Shown: positions 19,764 through 29,072, counted from the stretch's first letter. The stretch is 64,000 nt of DNA from Marinobacter sp. F4206 (GCF_019392195.1 NZ_JAHXKI010000002.1:1-64000); one strand, 5' to 3'. A program made the numbers and translations. Notes: generated from the letters alone by a model not told the origin.

Positions 19764-21638
19764 ATGGACTACCACTCCGAGTTTCGGCGGTCGATTGACC
19801 AATCGACCGACTTCTGGCGTGAACAGGCAGAGCAAATCGAATGGATCGAGCCGCCTAAAACCATCTGGACACCGACAGAAAACGGTCACGGACGATGGTT
19901 CCCCGACGGCGTTCTGAACAGCTCCTACGTTGCCCTGGATGCCAATATCCGTGCCGGACGCGGCGACCAGACCGCATTGATCTACGACTCTCCCGTGACA
20001 AACACCAAACGCTCCTACACCTATCAGGAACTGACCGACGCTGTCGCCCTGTTCGCCGGTGCACTGAGCGAGCGTGGAATCTCCAAGGGCGACCGGGTGA
20101 TTATCTACATGCCGATGATCCCCGAAGCCGCCATCGCGATGCTCGGCTGTGCCCGCATTGGCGCTATTCATTCGGTCGTTTTTGGCGGCTTCGCCTCTCA
20201 CGAACTAGCGGTCCGGATCGATGACGCCAAACCCAAAGCCGTGGTCACTGCGTCCTGCGGCATCGAGATAAATCGGGTGATCGAATACAAACCGCTGGTA
20301 GACAGGGCGATTGAGCAGGCAACTCATAAGCCGGATAGCTGCATCGTTTACCAGCGCCCTCAATCCAAAGCCGAACTGCAACCCGGCCGGGATTTTGACT
20401 GGAACGATTCCGTGGCCTCGGCCACGCCGGCAGAGCCCGTTCCGGTCAAATCAACAGACCCGCTGTACATCCTGTATACCTCCGGTACGACCGGAAAACC
20501 CAAGGGCGTCGTTCGGGATAACGGCGGGCATGCGGTTGCGCTGAACTACAGCATGAAGCTGGTCTACGACGCCAACCCCGGAGATGTGTATTGGGCGGCC
20601 TCTGACGTCGGCTGGGTGGTTGGCCACAGCTACATTGTCTACGGGCCATTGTTCGCCGGCTGTACAACCATTCTCTACGAAGGCAAGCCGGTGAAAACCC
20701 CTGACGCCGGCGCGTTCTGGCGTGTGGTTCAGGATCACGGCGTGAATCTTCTGTTCACCGCTCCTACCGCTTTCCGGGCCATCCGCAAGGAAGACCCGGA
20801 GGCCGACCACCTGTCCCGGTACGACGTCAGCTCGTTGAAGCGGATTTTCCTGGCGGGCGAGCGCCTTGATCCGCCGACCTATGACTGGCTGAAGGAGCAT
20901 ACCAATCTGCCTATTCTCGACCACTGGTGGCAGACCGAAACCGGCTGGGCAATCTGCTGCAACCCTGCTGGCATTGAAATGATGAAGACCAAGCCCGGTT
21001 CGGCGACCGTGCCCTCGCCTGGCTTCAACGTGCAAGTCGTCGACATGAATGGGCGCCAGATGCCGGCGGGCGAACAGGGACAGATCGCGGTCAGACTGCC
21101 ACTCCCTCCCGGGTGCCTGCTGACGGTATGGGGTGACGATGCCCGTTTCCGCAAAAGCTACCTCGAACCCATTCCCGGATTTTACAGTTCCGGCGACGGG
21201 GGCTTCATCGATGACGATGGCTATGTCTTCATCATGGGGCGCACTGATGATGTCATTAACGTGGCCGGACACCGACTGTCCACCGGCGAAATGGAGGAAG
21301 TGGTTGCCTCCCACCCGGCCATCGCCGAGTGTTGCGTGGTTGGCGCCCATGACGATCTGAAAGGCCAGGTACCGATAGGCCTGGTGCTGATCAAGGATGG
21401 CGCAACCATCGACCACGATGAACTCGAGGATGAACTGGTCGAAATGGTTCGGGAAAAAATTGGTGCCATCGCCTGTTTTCGCAGGGCCATAGTCGTTGAT
21501 CGTTTACCGAAAACCCGGTCCGGCAAGATACTGCGGCGAGTCATTCGCCAGATTGCCGACGGCGAGGAGTATACGGTTCCGAGCACCATTGACGATCCCG
21601 CCATTCTGGAAGAGATCAGCGAACACTTCAGAGGCTGA
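19764..21638 (+). CDS. prpE: Propionyl-CoA synthetase (PrpE-like acyl-CoA synthetase)
   Basis: AMP-forming ligase that activates propionate (or another short-chain acid) to acyl-CoA. The 624-aa product belongs to the acetyl-CoA synthetase family: an N-terminal ACAS domain, the P-loop YTSGTTGKPKGVVRD, the A5 region DHWWQTETGWAI, and a C-terminal domain with the catalytic Lys in KTRSGKILRR. ATG 19764 is used because GAGG lies 8 nt upstream; GTG 19755 would place the start inside the ribosome site. It stands alone, with no prpBCD genes beside it, so substrate preference (propionate versus acetate) is inferred from overall resemblance to PrpE. Confidence 0.85.
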   Translation: MDYHSEFRRSIDQSTDFWREQAEQIEWIEPPKTIWTPTENGHGRWFPDGVLNSSYVALDANIRAGRGDQTALIYDSPVTNTKRSYTYQELTDAVALFAGALSERGISKGDRVIIYMPMIPEAAIAMLGCARIGAIHSVVFGGFASHELAVRIDDAKPKAVVTASCGIEINRVIEYKPLVDRAIEQATHKPDSCIVYQRPQSKAELQPGRDFDWNDSVASATPAEPVPVKSTDPLYILYTSGTTGKPKGVVRDNGGHAVALNYSMKLVYDANPGDVYWAASDVGWVVGHSYIVYGPLFAGCTTILYEGKPVKTPDAGAFWRVVQDHGVNLLFTAPTAFRAIRKEDPEADHLSRYDVSSLKRIFLAGERLDPPTYDWLKEHTNLPILDHWWQTETGWAICCNPAGIEMMKTKPGSATVPSPGFNVQVVDMNGRQMPAGEQGQIAVRLPLPPGCLLTVWGDDARFRKSYLEPIPGFYSSGDGGFIDDDGYVFIMGRTDDVINVAGHRLSTGEMEEVVASHPAIAECCVVGAHDDLKGQVPIGLVLIKDGATIDHDELEDELVEMVREKIGAIACFRRAIVVDRLPKTRSGKILRRVIRQIADGEEYTVPSTIDDPAILEEISEHFRG

Positions 21639-21657
21639 CTCGTCTGCCCGGGAAAAC

Positions 21658-21690
21658 CTCCCGACCTCCAATCGGAGGCTCGGGAGTCTT
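21658..21690 (+). terminator. Rho-independent terminator after prpE
   Basis: CTCCCGACCTCC (21658-21669) pairs with GGAGGCTCGGGAG (21674-21686), leaving one bulged C and a 4-nt loop, followed by TCTTTG. It is 19 nt after the prpE stop codon. Confidence 0.7.
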
Positions 21691-21760
21691 TGCCTGCCCG
21701 CCTGGTCAAATGCTTGTTTTTAAAACACTAAAAACACGCAGGAAACCACCAAAAAAAGCG

Positions 21761-21788
21761 TTGACGACCCCCAAAGTCGGTCTATACT
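21761..21788 (+). promoter_or_regulatory. Putative sigma-70 promoter of the cold-shock gene
   Basis: TTGACG (21761-21766) and TATACT (21783-21788) are separated by 16 nt, each one mismatch from consensus. The predicted start near 21795 gives an mRNA leader of about 160 nt before the coding sequence at 21954. The 21639-21953 gap therefore holds the prpE terminator, this promoter and the leader. Confidence 0.75.
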
Positions 21789-21794
21789 GAAATT

Positions 21795-21953
21795 GCTGTG
21801 AAAATACAGCGGTATTTGGTGAATGCGCTATAACGTCCTGCCGCAGTGCTCTTCGTTGCTCCTTCCTCAGTACTCTCTGGATTTCTCAGCATGGATTCCA
21901 TAAGGAATATGAAGGTCCCGTGAGGGCAAATTTCAGAAAGACAGGAAAGATCA
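21795..21953 (+). promoter_or_regulatory. Long 5' leader of the cspA-like mRNA
   Basis: About 159 nt lie between the predicted transcription start and the ATG at 21954. E. coli cspA has a leader of about 160 nt that refolds at low temperature and controls translation, and this one is the right length and position to do the same. A ribosome site AGGAAAG precedes the ATG. A 26-codon open frame (ATG 21823 to TAA 21903) lies inside it. I did not find the E. coli cold-box sequence. Confidence 0.55.
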
Positions 21954-22163
21954 ATGTCCGATACAAAAACCGGCCACGTAAAGTGGTTTAATGAGTCCAA
22001 AGGCTTTGGCTTCATCGCTCAGGACGGTGGCAGTGACGTGTTTGTTCACTACAGCGCAATCAACGCAAGCGGTTTCCGTACCCTGACCGAAGGTCAGCAG
22101 GTACAGTTTACCGTAACGCAGGGACCGAAAGGCCCTCAGGCGGAAAACGTAACCCCGGTCTGA
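21954..22163 (+). CDS. Cold-shock protein, CspA family
   Basis: Single-domain RNA/DNA chaperone of 69 aa. The OB-fold RNA-binding motifs KGFGFI (RNP1) and VFVHYS (RNP2) are intact in the order [18 protein letters not shown]...DVFVHYSAI. It lacks any extension, unlike the cspD-type gene at 48.2 kb. The strong promoter and long leader suggest a cold-induced or highly expressed member of the family. It is transcribed alone, ending at a strong hairpin shared with the convergent leuA. Confidence 0.95.
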   Translation: MSDTKTGHVKWFNESKGFGFIAQDGGSDVFVHYSAINASGFRTLTEGQQVQFTVTQGPKGPQAENVTPV

Positions 22164-22207
22164 GGTTACCACTTCCGTCCTCTGCCCCTCACGGGCATGG
22201 GAAAATC

Positions 22208-22235
22208 AATAAGCCGGCACTCGTGCCGGCTTATT
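22208..22235. terminator. Bidirectional terminator between cspA-like gene and leuA
   Basis: AATAAGCCGGCAC (22208-22220) and GTGCCGGCTTATT (22223-22235) form a perfect 13-bp stem with a 2-nt (effectively 4-nt) loop. A-rich and T-rich flanks make it usable from both directions between the convergent genes. Confidence 0.85.
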
Positions 22236-22256
22236 ACGTTTGACTCCTACACTCTC

Positions 22257-23951
22257 TCAGGCATCGACAGCTTCCGGGCTCCTCCGCGGAGTCGGCATCT
22301 CGGTACCTACTACTTGGGCCACCGCTGAGAACAGTGCCTGCAAGGTCGCAGACGTGGTGTCTTCAGCCAGGGCCGCTGCGCTGCAGTGCTGCCCGCCCGC
22401 CATCAGGCGAATGCAGGCCAGGGCATTTGCGTTCGTGCCCTCACCCAATGCGAACTCATCGTAGGCCTCAACGGCAATCGATATTCCGAATCGGCGCTCC
22501 AGTGCATCGGACACCGCTTCAACGGCTCCCAGTCCACGCCCTTCCAACGACACCGGCGCGCCCTCCGACCCCACGGTTACGTCGGCTTGCACACCGTCAG
22601 CATCGCGATGCAGGTCATAGGCATGCAGTGCCCAGTCATCGTGGATTTTCAGGTAGCGATCCTCGAACAACCGATGGATAGTAAGGGAGTCGATTTCCCC
22701 GCCATTGGTTTCTGCCTCCCTTTGCACCATCTTGCTGAACTCGATCTGCAACCAGCGTGGCAGGCTGATGTTGTAATCCCGCTCCAGCACATAGGCAACA
22801 CCACCCTTTCCGGACTGACTGTTGATGCGCACAACTTCTTCGTAGCGGCGCCCAACATCGAACGGGTCAATCGGGAGATAGGCAACATTCCAGGCCTCAC
22901 CCTGCTCACGCCGCGCGAGGCACTTACGAATGGCGTCCTGATGACTGCCAGAGAATGCCGTAAAGACGAGTTCTCCCGCGTAGGGATGCCGGGGATGTGT
23001 CGAAATCTCGGTACAGGCCTCTACCACTTCGGTGATCTCGGCCATTCCGGAAAGATCCAGTGTCGGATCAACCCCCTGGGAATAGAGGTTCATGGCCATG
23101 GTGACCAGATCCATGTTACCGGTACGCTCACCGTTGCCCATCAGCGTGCCCTCAACACGGTCAGCACCTGCCATAACGGCCAGCTCAGCGGCTGCCACCG
23201 CGCATCCACGATCATTATGGGTGTGCACACTGATGCTCAGGTGTTCTCGACGCTGGATGTTGTCGCAAATCCATTCAATCTGGTCGGCGAACACGTTTGG
23301 CGTTGCCATTTCCACCGTTGCAGGCAGGTTGATAATGACCGGCTGTCCCTGGTCCGGGCGCCAGACGTCAGTCACCGCGTCTACTACCTCGGCCGCAAAG
23401 TCCAGTTCGGTGCCTGTAAAACTCTCTGGCGAATACTGGAACGTCCACTCGGTCTCCGGGTGTCGAGCGGCAATATCCCGCACCAGCTTGGCGCCGTTTA
23501 CCGCAATGTCCCGGATACCTGCCCGATCAAGCCCGAACACCTGCTCCCGCTGAACCGTGGAGGTCGAGTTGTAGACGTGGACGATTGCCCGCTTGGCGCC
23601 TTTCAGTGCTTCGTAGGTGCGCTCAATCAACTCCGGCCGGGCCTGGGTCAGAACCTGAATTTTCACATCCTCGGGGATGCGGTTCTCCTCAATCAATTTG
23701 CGACAGAAATCGAAGTCAGGCTGACTGGCAGCCGGAAATCCAATCTCGATTTCCTTGAAACCGAGCTTCACCAGCAAGTCAAACAGCCGCTGTTTCTGGG
23801 CTACCGTCATCGGCTTGACCAGTGCCTGATTACCATCCCGAAGGTCCACCGCGCACCAGGTCGGCGCCGCTTCGATGACCTTGTCGGGCCAGCGACGATC
23901 GGTTTTGCCTACAGGCTTGAAAGCAACGTATTTACGGTAATCAAAAGCCAT
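22257..23951 (-). CDS. leuA: 2-isopropylmalate synthase LeuA
   Basis: First committed enzyme of leucine synthesis; condenses acetyl-CoA with 2-ketoisovalerate. The 564-aa protein is the long alpha-IPMS form: an N-terminal HMGL-like TIM barrel (about 30-310) with the metal/substrate motif VDLRDGNQALVKPM and HTHNDRGCAVAAAEL, then a C-terminal LeuA dimer/allosteric domain (about 430-555) that normally mediates leucine feedback inhibition. No leuBCD genes adjoin it. It diverges from an Lrp/AsnC-type regulator across an AT-rich 148-bp gap, suggesting local control. AAGGA lies about 10 nt before the ATG. Confidence 0.96.
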   Translation of the reverse strand: MAFDYRKYVAFKPVGKTDRRWPDKVIEAAPTWCAVDLRDGNQALVKPMTVAQKQRLFDLLVKLGFKEIEIGFPAASQPDFDFCRKLIEENRIPEDVKIQVLTQARPELIERTYEALKGAKRAIVHVYNSTSTVQREQVFGLDRAGIRDIAVNGAKLVRDIAARHPETEWTFQYSPESFTGTELDFAAEVVDAVTDVWRPDQGQPVIINLPATVEMATPNVFADQIEWICDNIQRREHLSISVHTHNDRGCAVAAAELAVMAGADRVEGTLMGNGERTGNMDLVTMAMNLYSQGVDPTLDLSGMAEITEVVEACTEISTHPRHPYAGELVFTAFSGSHQDAIRKCLARREQGEAWNVAYLPIDPFDVGRRYEEVVRINSQSGKGGVAYVLERDYNISLPRWLQIEFSKMVQREAETNGGEIDSLTIHRLFEDRYLKIHDDWALHAYDLHRDADGVQADVTVGSEGAPVSLEGRGLGAVEAVSDALERRFGISIAVEAYDEFALGEGTNANALACIRLMAGGQHCSAAALAEDTTSATLQALFSAVAQVVGTEMPTPRRSPEAVDA

Positions 23952-24020
23952 TTGAGTCAGTCCTTGCGGTTACCAATAGGAAGTCTTGCAACAGTTTTAA
24001 TAGGTTAACGTTAAAATTCG

Positions 24021-24049
24021 AGCATATGATTGCTATTTCAGCCTTTCAA
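24021..24049 (-). promoter_or_regulatory. Candidate leuA promoter in the leuA/lrp-like divergent region
   Basis: On the minus strand TTGAAA (24044-24049) and TATGCT (24021-24026) are 17 nt apart. A possible plus-strand promoter for the regulator (TTCAAC 24045-24050, TATGCT 24068-24073, also 17 nt) would share the same -35 zone. An AGC-N8-GCT inverted motif at 24060-24073 is a weak candidate operator. All three are by-eye calls. Confidence 0.35.
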
Positions 24050-24099
24050 CACTATTTTTAGCTACATTATGCTTATTATTTTATTTTTTGTGGAACTTT

Positions 24100-24597
24100 A
24101 TGGCTATCAAACCCGAAAGTCTTATCAAAATAGACAAAACCGATCGTCGAATTCTCGAGCAGGTGCAACAGTATGGCTCTCTGACCAACCAGGAACTGGC
24201 TGACAAGGTCGGACTTTCGCCGTCACCTTGCCTGCGCCGTGTCAGGGCTCTGGAGGAGGCGGGTATCATCGTCCGGACGGTCACCATTCTGGATCACAAG
24301 AAGCTCGGCCTGTCCTTGACGGCCATCATCCTGATCGGCATGGATCGGCATACTCCTGAGCGGTTCTCGGCGTTCGAGGAGCAGGTCGCCCAGTACCCGG
24401 AAGTGCAGGAGTGTTACCTCATCACCGGCCAGGACGCCGATTACATGCTGAAGGTCGTGGTTCCGGACATGGATCATTACCACCATTTCCTGCTGAACCG
24501 GATAACCCGGATTCAGGGCGTAAGTGGCGTGCATTCAAGTTTCGTTCTGAGAAGGGTCATCGACAGCACCTCGCTCCCGCTGGGTTACCTGTCCTGA
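24100..24597 (+). CDS. Lrp/AsnC family transcriptional regulator
   Basis: Leucine-responsive-type regulator of 165 aa from ATG 24100 (MAIKPESL). It has an N-terminal winged HTH (about 8-65; IDKTDRRILEQVQ, LADKVGLSPSPCLRRVRALE) and a C-terminal RAM ligand-binding domain (about 75-150; YPEVQECYLITGQDADYMLKV). The SPCLRR recognition-helix segment is typical of Lrp/BkdR-type proteins. It is divergent from leuA, which makes leuA a likely target, with a branched-chain amino acid as a plausible effector. That link is inferred from position only. Confidence 0.9.
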   Translation: MAIKPESLIKIDKTDRRILEQVQQYGSLTNQELADKVGLSPSPCLRRVRALEEAGIIVRTVTILDHKKLGLSLTAIILIGMDRHTPERFSAFEEQVAQYPEVQECYLITGQDADYMLKVVVPDMDHYHHFLLNRITRIQGVSGVHSSFVLRRVIDSTSLPLGYLS

Positions 24598-24801
24598 CAG
24601 GTCGACTGGCTTAATCCGGCCAGCGGCAGGACTTCAAACCAACATCACCGTTTAAGTCGATCGCCGTCTGTACCTTGCGAAGCAGGCTCCGTACAATAAC
24701 GGCCACTTTATGAAACAGTGAGCCTAAACAGGCTTCGGCGGCCCCGTTACTGCCTGCCTGATAGGCTGACACCCCCTGATTCGAACCAAACGGAAGACAC
24801 G

Positions 24802-26535
24802 ATGCGAGCAAGCCGCTATCTGATTGCGACCCAGAAAGAGACACCGGCAGACGCCGAGATTATCAGCCACCAGCTCATGCTGCGTGCCGGCATGATCCGC
24901 AAGCTTGCGGCCGGACTCTACACCTGGCTGCCAATGGGTTTGCGAACCCTGCGCAAGGTTGAACGAATTGTTCGGGAAGAGATGGACAAGAGCGGTGGCC
25001 AGGAAGTCCTGATGCCGGCGGTTCAGCCAGCGGAATTGTGGGAAGAATCCGGGCGCTGGACCCAGTACGGTGGCGAGTTGTTGCGTATGCACGACCGTCA
25101 TGGCCGGGATTTCTGTTTCGGCCCTACCCACGAAGAAGTCATTACCGACCTGATCCGCAACGAGCTGAACAGTTACAAGGAACTGCCGTCCAATTTCTAT
25201 CAGATCCAGACCAAGTTCCGGGATGAGCGCAGGCCCCGTTTTGGTGTCATGAGAGCACGCGAATTCGTCATGAAAGACGCCTATTCGTTTCACCTCAATG
25301 GCGAGTCGCTGAACGAGACCTATCAGGTCATGCACCGCACCTACTGCGCCATCTTTGACCGGCTGGGACTGGATTATAGACCGGTACAGGCTGACTCCGG
25401 AGCGATTGGCGGCAGTGCGTCCCACGAATTCCACGTGCTGGCTTCCTCTGGCGAGGACGACATTGTGTTCAGCACGGAAAGCAGCTATGCCGCCAACATC
25501 GAGAAAGCCGAGGCGGTAGCACCGGCCGGCGAACGTGCAGCCCCCGGCGAAGAGCTCAAGGAAGTCTCCACTCCGGGTCAGCGCACGATTGACGCGATCT
25601 CCGAATTTCTCGGCGTCGATGCTACGCGCACCGTTAAAACGCTGCTGGTCAAAGCCGAGGCGGACGAAGATGAAGAAGCGGGCCTTGTCGCCCTGATCTT
25701 GCGGGGTGATCACAGCCTCAATGAGATCAAGGCTGAAAACCTCGCCGGTGTCGCATCACCCCTGACCATGGCCACCGATGAGGAAATTGAAAAAGCCGTG
25801 GGCTGCAAAGCCGGCTCAATTGGCCCGGTGAACCTGAATGTGCCGATCGTGATAGATCGCAGCGCCGCTCACCTTGCGGATTTCGTCTGCGGTGCCAACA
25901 AGGACGATTTCCACCTGACCGGGGTGAACTGGGATCGTGACGTCCCGCTTTCCAGGGTCGAGGACATCCGTAATGTCGTGGAAGGCGACCCCAGTCCGGA
26001 CGGCAAAGGTACTCTGGAAATCCGCCGAGGCATTGAGGTCGGCCACATCTTCAAGCTCGGCAACAAGTACAGCAAGGCCATGAACGCGACAGTGCTCGAT
26101 GAAAATGGCAAAAGCGTCGTTATGGAGATGGGGTGCTATGGCATCGGGGTCTCCCGCATCGTCGCCGCGTCCATCGAACAGAACCACGACGACAAGGGTA
26201 TTATCTGGCCAGACGCGATCGCCCCGTTCCAGGTTGCCATCGTGACCCTGAACGCCCACAAGTCGGCTACCGTCGCCGAAGCGGGCGAAAAGCTCTACGA
26301 ACAGCTCCGTCAGGCTGGGTATGATGTTCTGCTGGACGACCGGAATGAACGCCCGGGCGTGAAGTTCGCCGACATGGAGCTGATCGGCATTCCCCACCGG
26401 TTTGTGGTTTCCGATCGCGGCCTGGCGGCTGGCACACTTGAATACAAAGGTCGCCGTGACGCCGAGAAACAGGATATTCCGGTTGCCGAAGCCCTGCCCT
26501 TCCTGATCAACGCATCGCCACGCAAAGGGCTCTGA
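24802..26535 (+). CDS. proS: Proline-tRNA ligase ProS (bacterial type with editing domain)
   Basis: Class II synthetase that charges tRNA-Pro and hydrolyses mischarged Ala-tRNA-Pro. From ATG 24802 ([13 protein letters not shown]), with GGAAG 6 nt upstream, it is 577 aa. Class II motifs include [18 protein letters not shown] (motif 2) and [13 protein letters not shown] (motif 3). The INS editing domain fills about residues 220-405, and the C-terminal anticodon-binding domain about 470-577. The open frame upstream to 24718 is not family-like. It is convergent with murB. Confidence 0.96.
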   Translation: MRASRYLIATQKETPADAEIISHQLMLRAGMIRKLAAGLYTWLPMGLRTLRKVERIVREEMDKSGGQEVLMPAVQPAELWEESGRWTQYGGELLRMHDRHGRDFCFGPTHEEVITDLIRNELNSYKELPSNFYQIQTKFRDERRPRFGVMRAREFVMKDAYSFHLNGESLNETYQVMHRTYCAIFDRLGLDYRPVQADSGAIGGSASHEFHVLASSGEDDIVFSTESSYAANIEKAEAVAPAGERAAPGEELKEVSTPGQRTIDAISEFLGVDATRTVKTLLVKAEADEDEEAGLVALILRGDHSLNEIKAENLAGVASPLTMATDEEIEKAVGCKAGSIGPVNLNVPIVIDRSAAHLADFVCGANKDDFHLTGVNWDRDVPLSRVEDIRNVVEGDPSPDGKGTLEIRRGIEVGHIFKLGNKYSKAMNATVLDENGKSVVMEMGCYGIGVSRIVAASIEQNHDDKGIIWPDAIAPFQVAIVTLNAHKSATVAEAGEKLYEQLRQAGYDVLLDDRNERPGVKFADMELIGIPHRFVVSDRGLAAGTLEYKGRRDAEKQDIPVAEALPFLINASPRKGL

Positions 26536-26539
26536 ATTC

Positions 26540-26575
26540 GGAGCCCGGCGTCGCTAGCCTATGACGCCGGGCTCC
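26540..26575. terminator. Hairpin at the proS/murB convergent junction
   Basis: GGAGCCCGGCGTC (26540-26552) pairs perfectly with GACGCCGGGCTCC (26563-26575) around a 10-nt loop. It starts a few nt after the proS stop codon, and the second arm is the last part of the murB coding sequence. There is no T-run, so it may act as a stabilising or Rho-assisted 3' end rather than a classic terminator. Confidence 0.5.
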
Positions 26576-27579
26576 ATCTCAAGCTCCACGCCGAACCTTG
26601 CCTTTACCGAATCCCGTATTTTTCCAGCCAGCTCAAGAATATCGTGCCCGGTGCCCCCGGAGTGGTTGATAAGCACCAGGGCCTGGCGATTGTGAACGCC
26701 GACCCGCTGGTTCCTGAATCCTTTCCAACCGCACTGATCAATCAACCAGGCGGCTGCCAGCTTGACGCCCTGGGGCTGTGGATAACCAACGACGTCCGGA
26801 TAGGCGGACCGGAGACCTTCGTATTCAGCCGAAGCCACCACAGGATTCTTGAAAAAGCTGCCAGCGTTGGGAATAAGATCGGGATCAGGCAGCTTGCGCC
26901 GCCGAATGGCCATGACAGCTTCCGCCACATCAATCGCACTCAGCTCGGACCGAGGGCGATCACCCAGGTACTCCTCGAGATCCCGATAACCTAGCTGCAG
27001 CGGCTTGTCCCGGGAAAGTCTGAGGCGCACCTCCAGAATTGCGTAGTGGCCCGGCAACTGTTTGAACAGACTATCCCGGTATGCGAAGCGGCATTCGTCA
27101 TTATCCAGCCGGACCACTTTGCCAGCCTGGCGATCCAGTGCTGTTACGGACTCCAGTGTGTCACACAATTCCACTCCGTAAGCGCCGATATTCTGGACCG
27201 GGGCCGCACCCGCGGTGCCCGGTATCAACGCCAGGTTTTCGATTCCCCGGTACCCAGCCCCGGCAGCATAGAGCACGGCCTCGTGCCAATTTTCACCGGC
27301 ACCCAGTACCAGGGTCGCTTCATGGTCCCTGGCGCGCTCCCAATAGCGACCGCGCACACAGATCCGAATGACCAGACCGTTAAAATCGCCATTGAAGACC
27401 AGGTTGCTGCCACCACCGAGGATCAGGACCTTGATACTCCGCTGTTCAGCCCAGGCAAGGGCGTCCATCAACTCATCAGCATCGCTGACGTCCTGATAGA
27501 ATCGCGCAACAGCAGGCACATGCAGGGTATTGAGATTGTCGAGTTCCACGTACTCGCTCGGTTCTGCTTTGTGGCTCAA
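26554..27579 (-). CDS. murB: UDP-N-acetylenolpyruvoylglucosamine reductase MurB
   Basis: FAD/NADPH enzyme that completes UDP-MurNAc in peptidoglycan precursor synthesis. The 341-aa product is a type I MurB like E. coli: FAD-binding segments VLILGGGSNLVF and GTAGAAPVQNIGAYG, and catalytic regions FAYRDSLFK and GSFFKNPVV (Ser proton donor). The start is TTG (27577-27579), with GGGAG 8 nt upstream. It overlaps the preceding phosphatase stop as TTGA, implying coupled translation. It is the last gene of the minus-strand envelope series beginning at comEC. Confidence 0.95.
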   Translation of the reverse strand: MSHKAEPSEYVELDNLNTLHVPAVARFYQDVSDADELMDALAWAEQRSIKVLILGGGSNLVFNGDFNGLVIRICVRGRYWERARDHEATLVLGAGENWHEAVLYAAGAGYRGIENLALIPGTAGAAPVQNIGAYGVELCDTLESVTALDRQAGKVVRLDNDECRFAYRDSLFKQLPGHYAILEVRLRLSRDKPLQLGYRDLEEYLGDRPRSELSAIDVAEAVMAIRRRKLPDPDLIPNAGSFFKNPVVASAEYEGLRSAYPDVVGYPQPQGVKLAAAWLIDQCGWKGFRNQRVGVHNRQALVLINHSGGTGHDILELAGKIRDSVKARFGVELEMEPGVIG

Positions 27580-28055
27580 GCCAGACGCTCCCGAATCTTG
27601 GCCAACAACCCTTCTCCAGCCTCATGAATCAAATCCAGGACCAATTCGAACCCCTCGTCGCCGCCATAATAGGGATCGGGTACCTCCTCGTGCGTCGACT
27701 GTCCGTAGCTGAGAAACAGGGCGGGACGAGTACCACCTGTGCGATGCCAGACTTCGCTGACCTCCGCCAGATTCTGATGGTCCATCACCAACACGTAATC
27801 AAAGGCTTCCAGGTCGTCGGCAGCGAACTGGCGGGCCCGCAGCCTGCTGATATCAATGCCGCGCTTGCGGGCGGCCTGTGTCGCCCGCGCATCCGGAGCC
27901 TTGCCAATATGCCAGTGGCCAGTGCCGCAGGAATCAATCTCAATCCGGTCATCCAGACCCGATTCTTCAACCAGCGCGCGGAACACGCCTTCAGCGCTGG
28001 GAGATCGACAGATATTCCCCAGGCAGACGAAAAGAACGCTTATTCGATCGGTCAT
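27576..28055 (-). CDS. Low-molecular-weight protein tyrosine phosphatase
   Basis: Cytoplasmic LMW-PTP of 159 aa. The P-loop [13 protein letters not shown] near the N-terminus holds the catalytic Cys and Arg (C-x5-R), and the general-acid Asp lies in EVPDPYYGG near residue 125. The start ATG 28055 overlaps the kdsB stop codon as ATGA; the frame is open slightly further up, but [11 protein letters not shown] is the family-like N-terminus. The kdsB-ptp-murB order is shared with Pseudomonas (from memory). The substrate cannot be told from sequence; it may not be linked to exopolysaccharide control. Confidence 0.93.
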   Translation of the reverse strand: MTDRISVLFVCLGNICRSPSAEGVFRALVEESGLDDRIEIDSCGTGHWHIGKAPDARATQAARKRGIDISRLRARQFAADDLEAFDYVLVMDHQNLAEVSEVWHRTGGTRPALFLSYGQSTHEEVPDPYYGGDEGFELVLDLIHEAGEGLLAKIRERLA

Positions 28056-28840
28056 TGCACCCTCCCGGAGTCCAGCCACGCCCTGATCCGTTCCAGGTCC
28101 GCCTCGGTATCGACGCCAGCGGGCGGCTTTTCCGCCGCCACGTCCACGTGAATTCTGGCACCATTATAGAGCGCCCGAAGCTGCTCCAGGGACTCGACCC
28201 TCTCAGTAGGAGCCGGAGCCCAGTTGACGAATTGCCCCAGCACACTGGCGCGGTAGCCATAAATACCAATGTGGCGGAAGTAGCCAACACCATCCGGCAA
28301 AGACACGTCCGCCCCAGCCAGCGGGCGACTATCCTGCCAACGATCGCGGGCCCAGGGGATCGGGGCCCGGCTGAAATAGTGGGCCATGCCCTGATGATCG
28401 AAGACGACCTTTACGACATTGGGATTGAAAACGTGTTCAACGTCATGAATGCGCTCGCAAAGGGTCGCAATTGCGGCATCAGGATAGCGCTCGAGATTGT
28501 CCGCGACCTGATTGATCAGGGCGGGCGGAATAAGTGGCTCATCCCCCTGTACGTTCACCACTCTGTGGTCCGGCGCGAAGTCCAACTTTCTCGCAACCTC
28601 TTCCAGACGATCAGTGCCGCTGGCATGGTCAGGTGACGTCAGGACCACATCGGCTCCGAAGCGCTCACAGGCCGACCGGATGCGTTCATCATCAGTCGCT
28701 ACGACTACCCGGTCCGCACGGCTTTCCAGGGCACGTCCATAGACATGCTGCACCATGGGTTTGCCGGCAATCTCTGCCAAGGGCTTTCCGGGTAGGCGAC
28801 TGGAAGCGTATCGGGCCGGAATAACGACAGTAAAAGACAT
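28052..28840 (-). CDS. kdsB: 3-deoxy-manno-octulosonate cytidylyltransferase KdsB
   Basis: Activates Kdo as CMP-Kdo for attachment to lipid A. The 262-aa cytidylyltransferase starts with the nucleotide-binding motif [17 protein letters not shown]. It contains [10 protein letters not shown] and [12 protein letters not shown] (metal/CTP binding), and [12 protein letters not shown] near the sugar site. The start at ATG 28840 is fixed by [11 protein letters not shown]. It lies 24 nt after the Trm112-like gene and overlaps the phosphatase gene by 4 nt. With lpxK and msbA it forms a lipid A/core module. Confidence 0.96.
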   Translation of the reverse strand: MSFTVVIPARYASSRLPGKPLAEIAGKPMVQHVYGRALESRADRVVVATDDERIRSACERFGADVVLTSPDHASGTDRLEEVARKLDFAPDHRVVNVQGDEPLIPPALINQVADNLERYPDAAIATLCERIHDVEHVFNPNVVKVVFDHQGMAHYFSRAPIPWARDRWQDSRPLAGADVSLPDGVGYFRHIGIYGYRASVLGQFVNWAPAPTERVESLEQLRALYNGARIHVDVAAEKPPAGVDTEADLERIRAWLDSGRVQ

Positions 28841-28864
28841 GGGTAAAAATCCTGAACGGGTGAC

Positions 28865-29053
28865 TTAACGCTTATCGAGACGCTCGTCGGTCGTGAGTGT
28901 CCGGGCTTCGCTCGCCAGCATTACCGGTATCCCTTCACGAATCGGAAAGGCCATGGCGTCCTGATAGCAGACGAGTTCGGTGCGGGCATCGTTCAGTTTC
29001 AGATCGCCCTTGCAAACCGGGCAGGCCAGCATTGTCAGCAGTTTTTTATCCAT
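28865..29053 (-). CDS. ycaR: Trm112-family zinc-ribbon-like protein YcaR
   Basis: 62-aa protein of the Trm112/UPF0434 family, usually encoded between lpxK and kdsB in gammaproteobacteria. It keeps [14 protein letters not shown] with one CxxC pair and a further Cys at [20 protein letters not shown]. Eukaryotic Trm112 activates methyltransferases; the bacterial role is not established. Spacing is 19 nt from lpxK and 24 nt to kdsB, so it is part of the same operon. Confidence 0.9.
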   Translation of the reverse strand: MDKKLLTMLACPVCKGDLKLNDARTELVCYQDAMAFPIREGIPVMLASEARTLTTDERLDKR

Positions 29054-29072
29054 GATGTTTTCTCACCAACGT

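Noticed and set aside
22386-24008. 540-codon plus-strand open frame opposite leuA
   Set aside because: It lies entirely opposite a clear leuA gene with intact motifs. The translation shows no family features and no ribosome site. It follows from codon bias of the real gene.
24018-24032. leuA leader peptide (attenuator)
   Set aside because: The only short frame seen in the leader has four codons with one Leu. No terminator/antiterminator pair was found.
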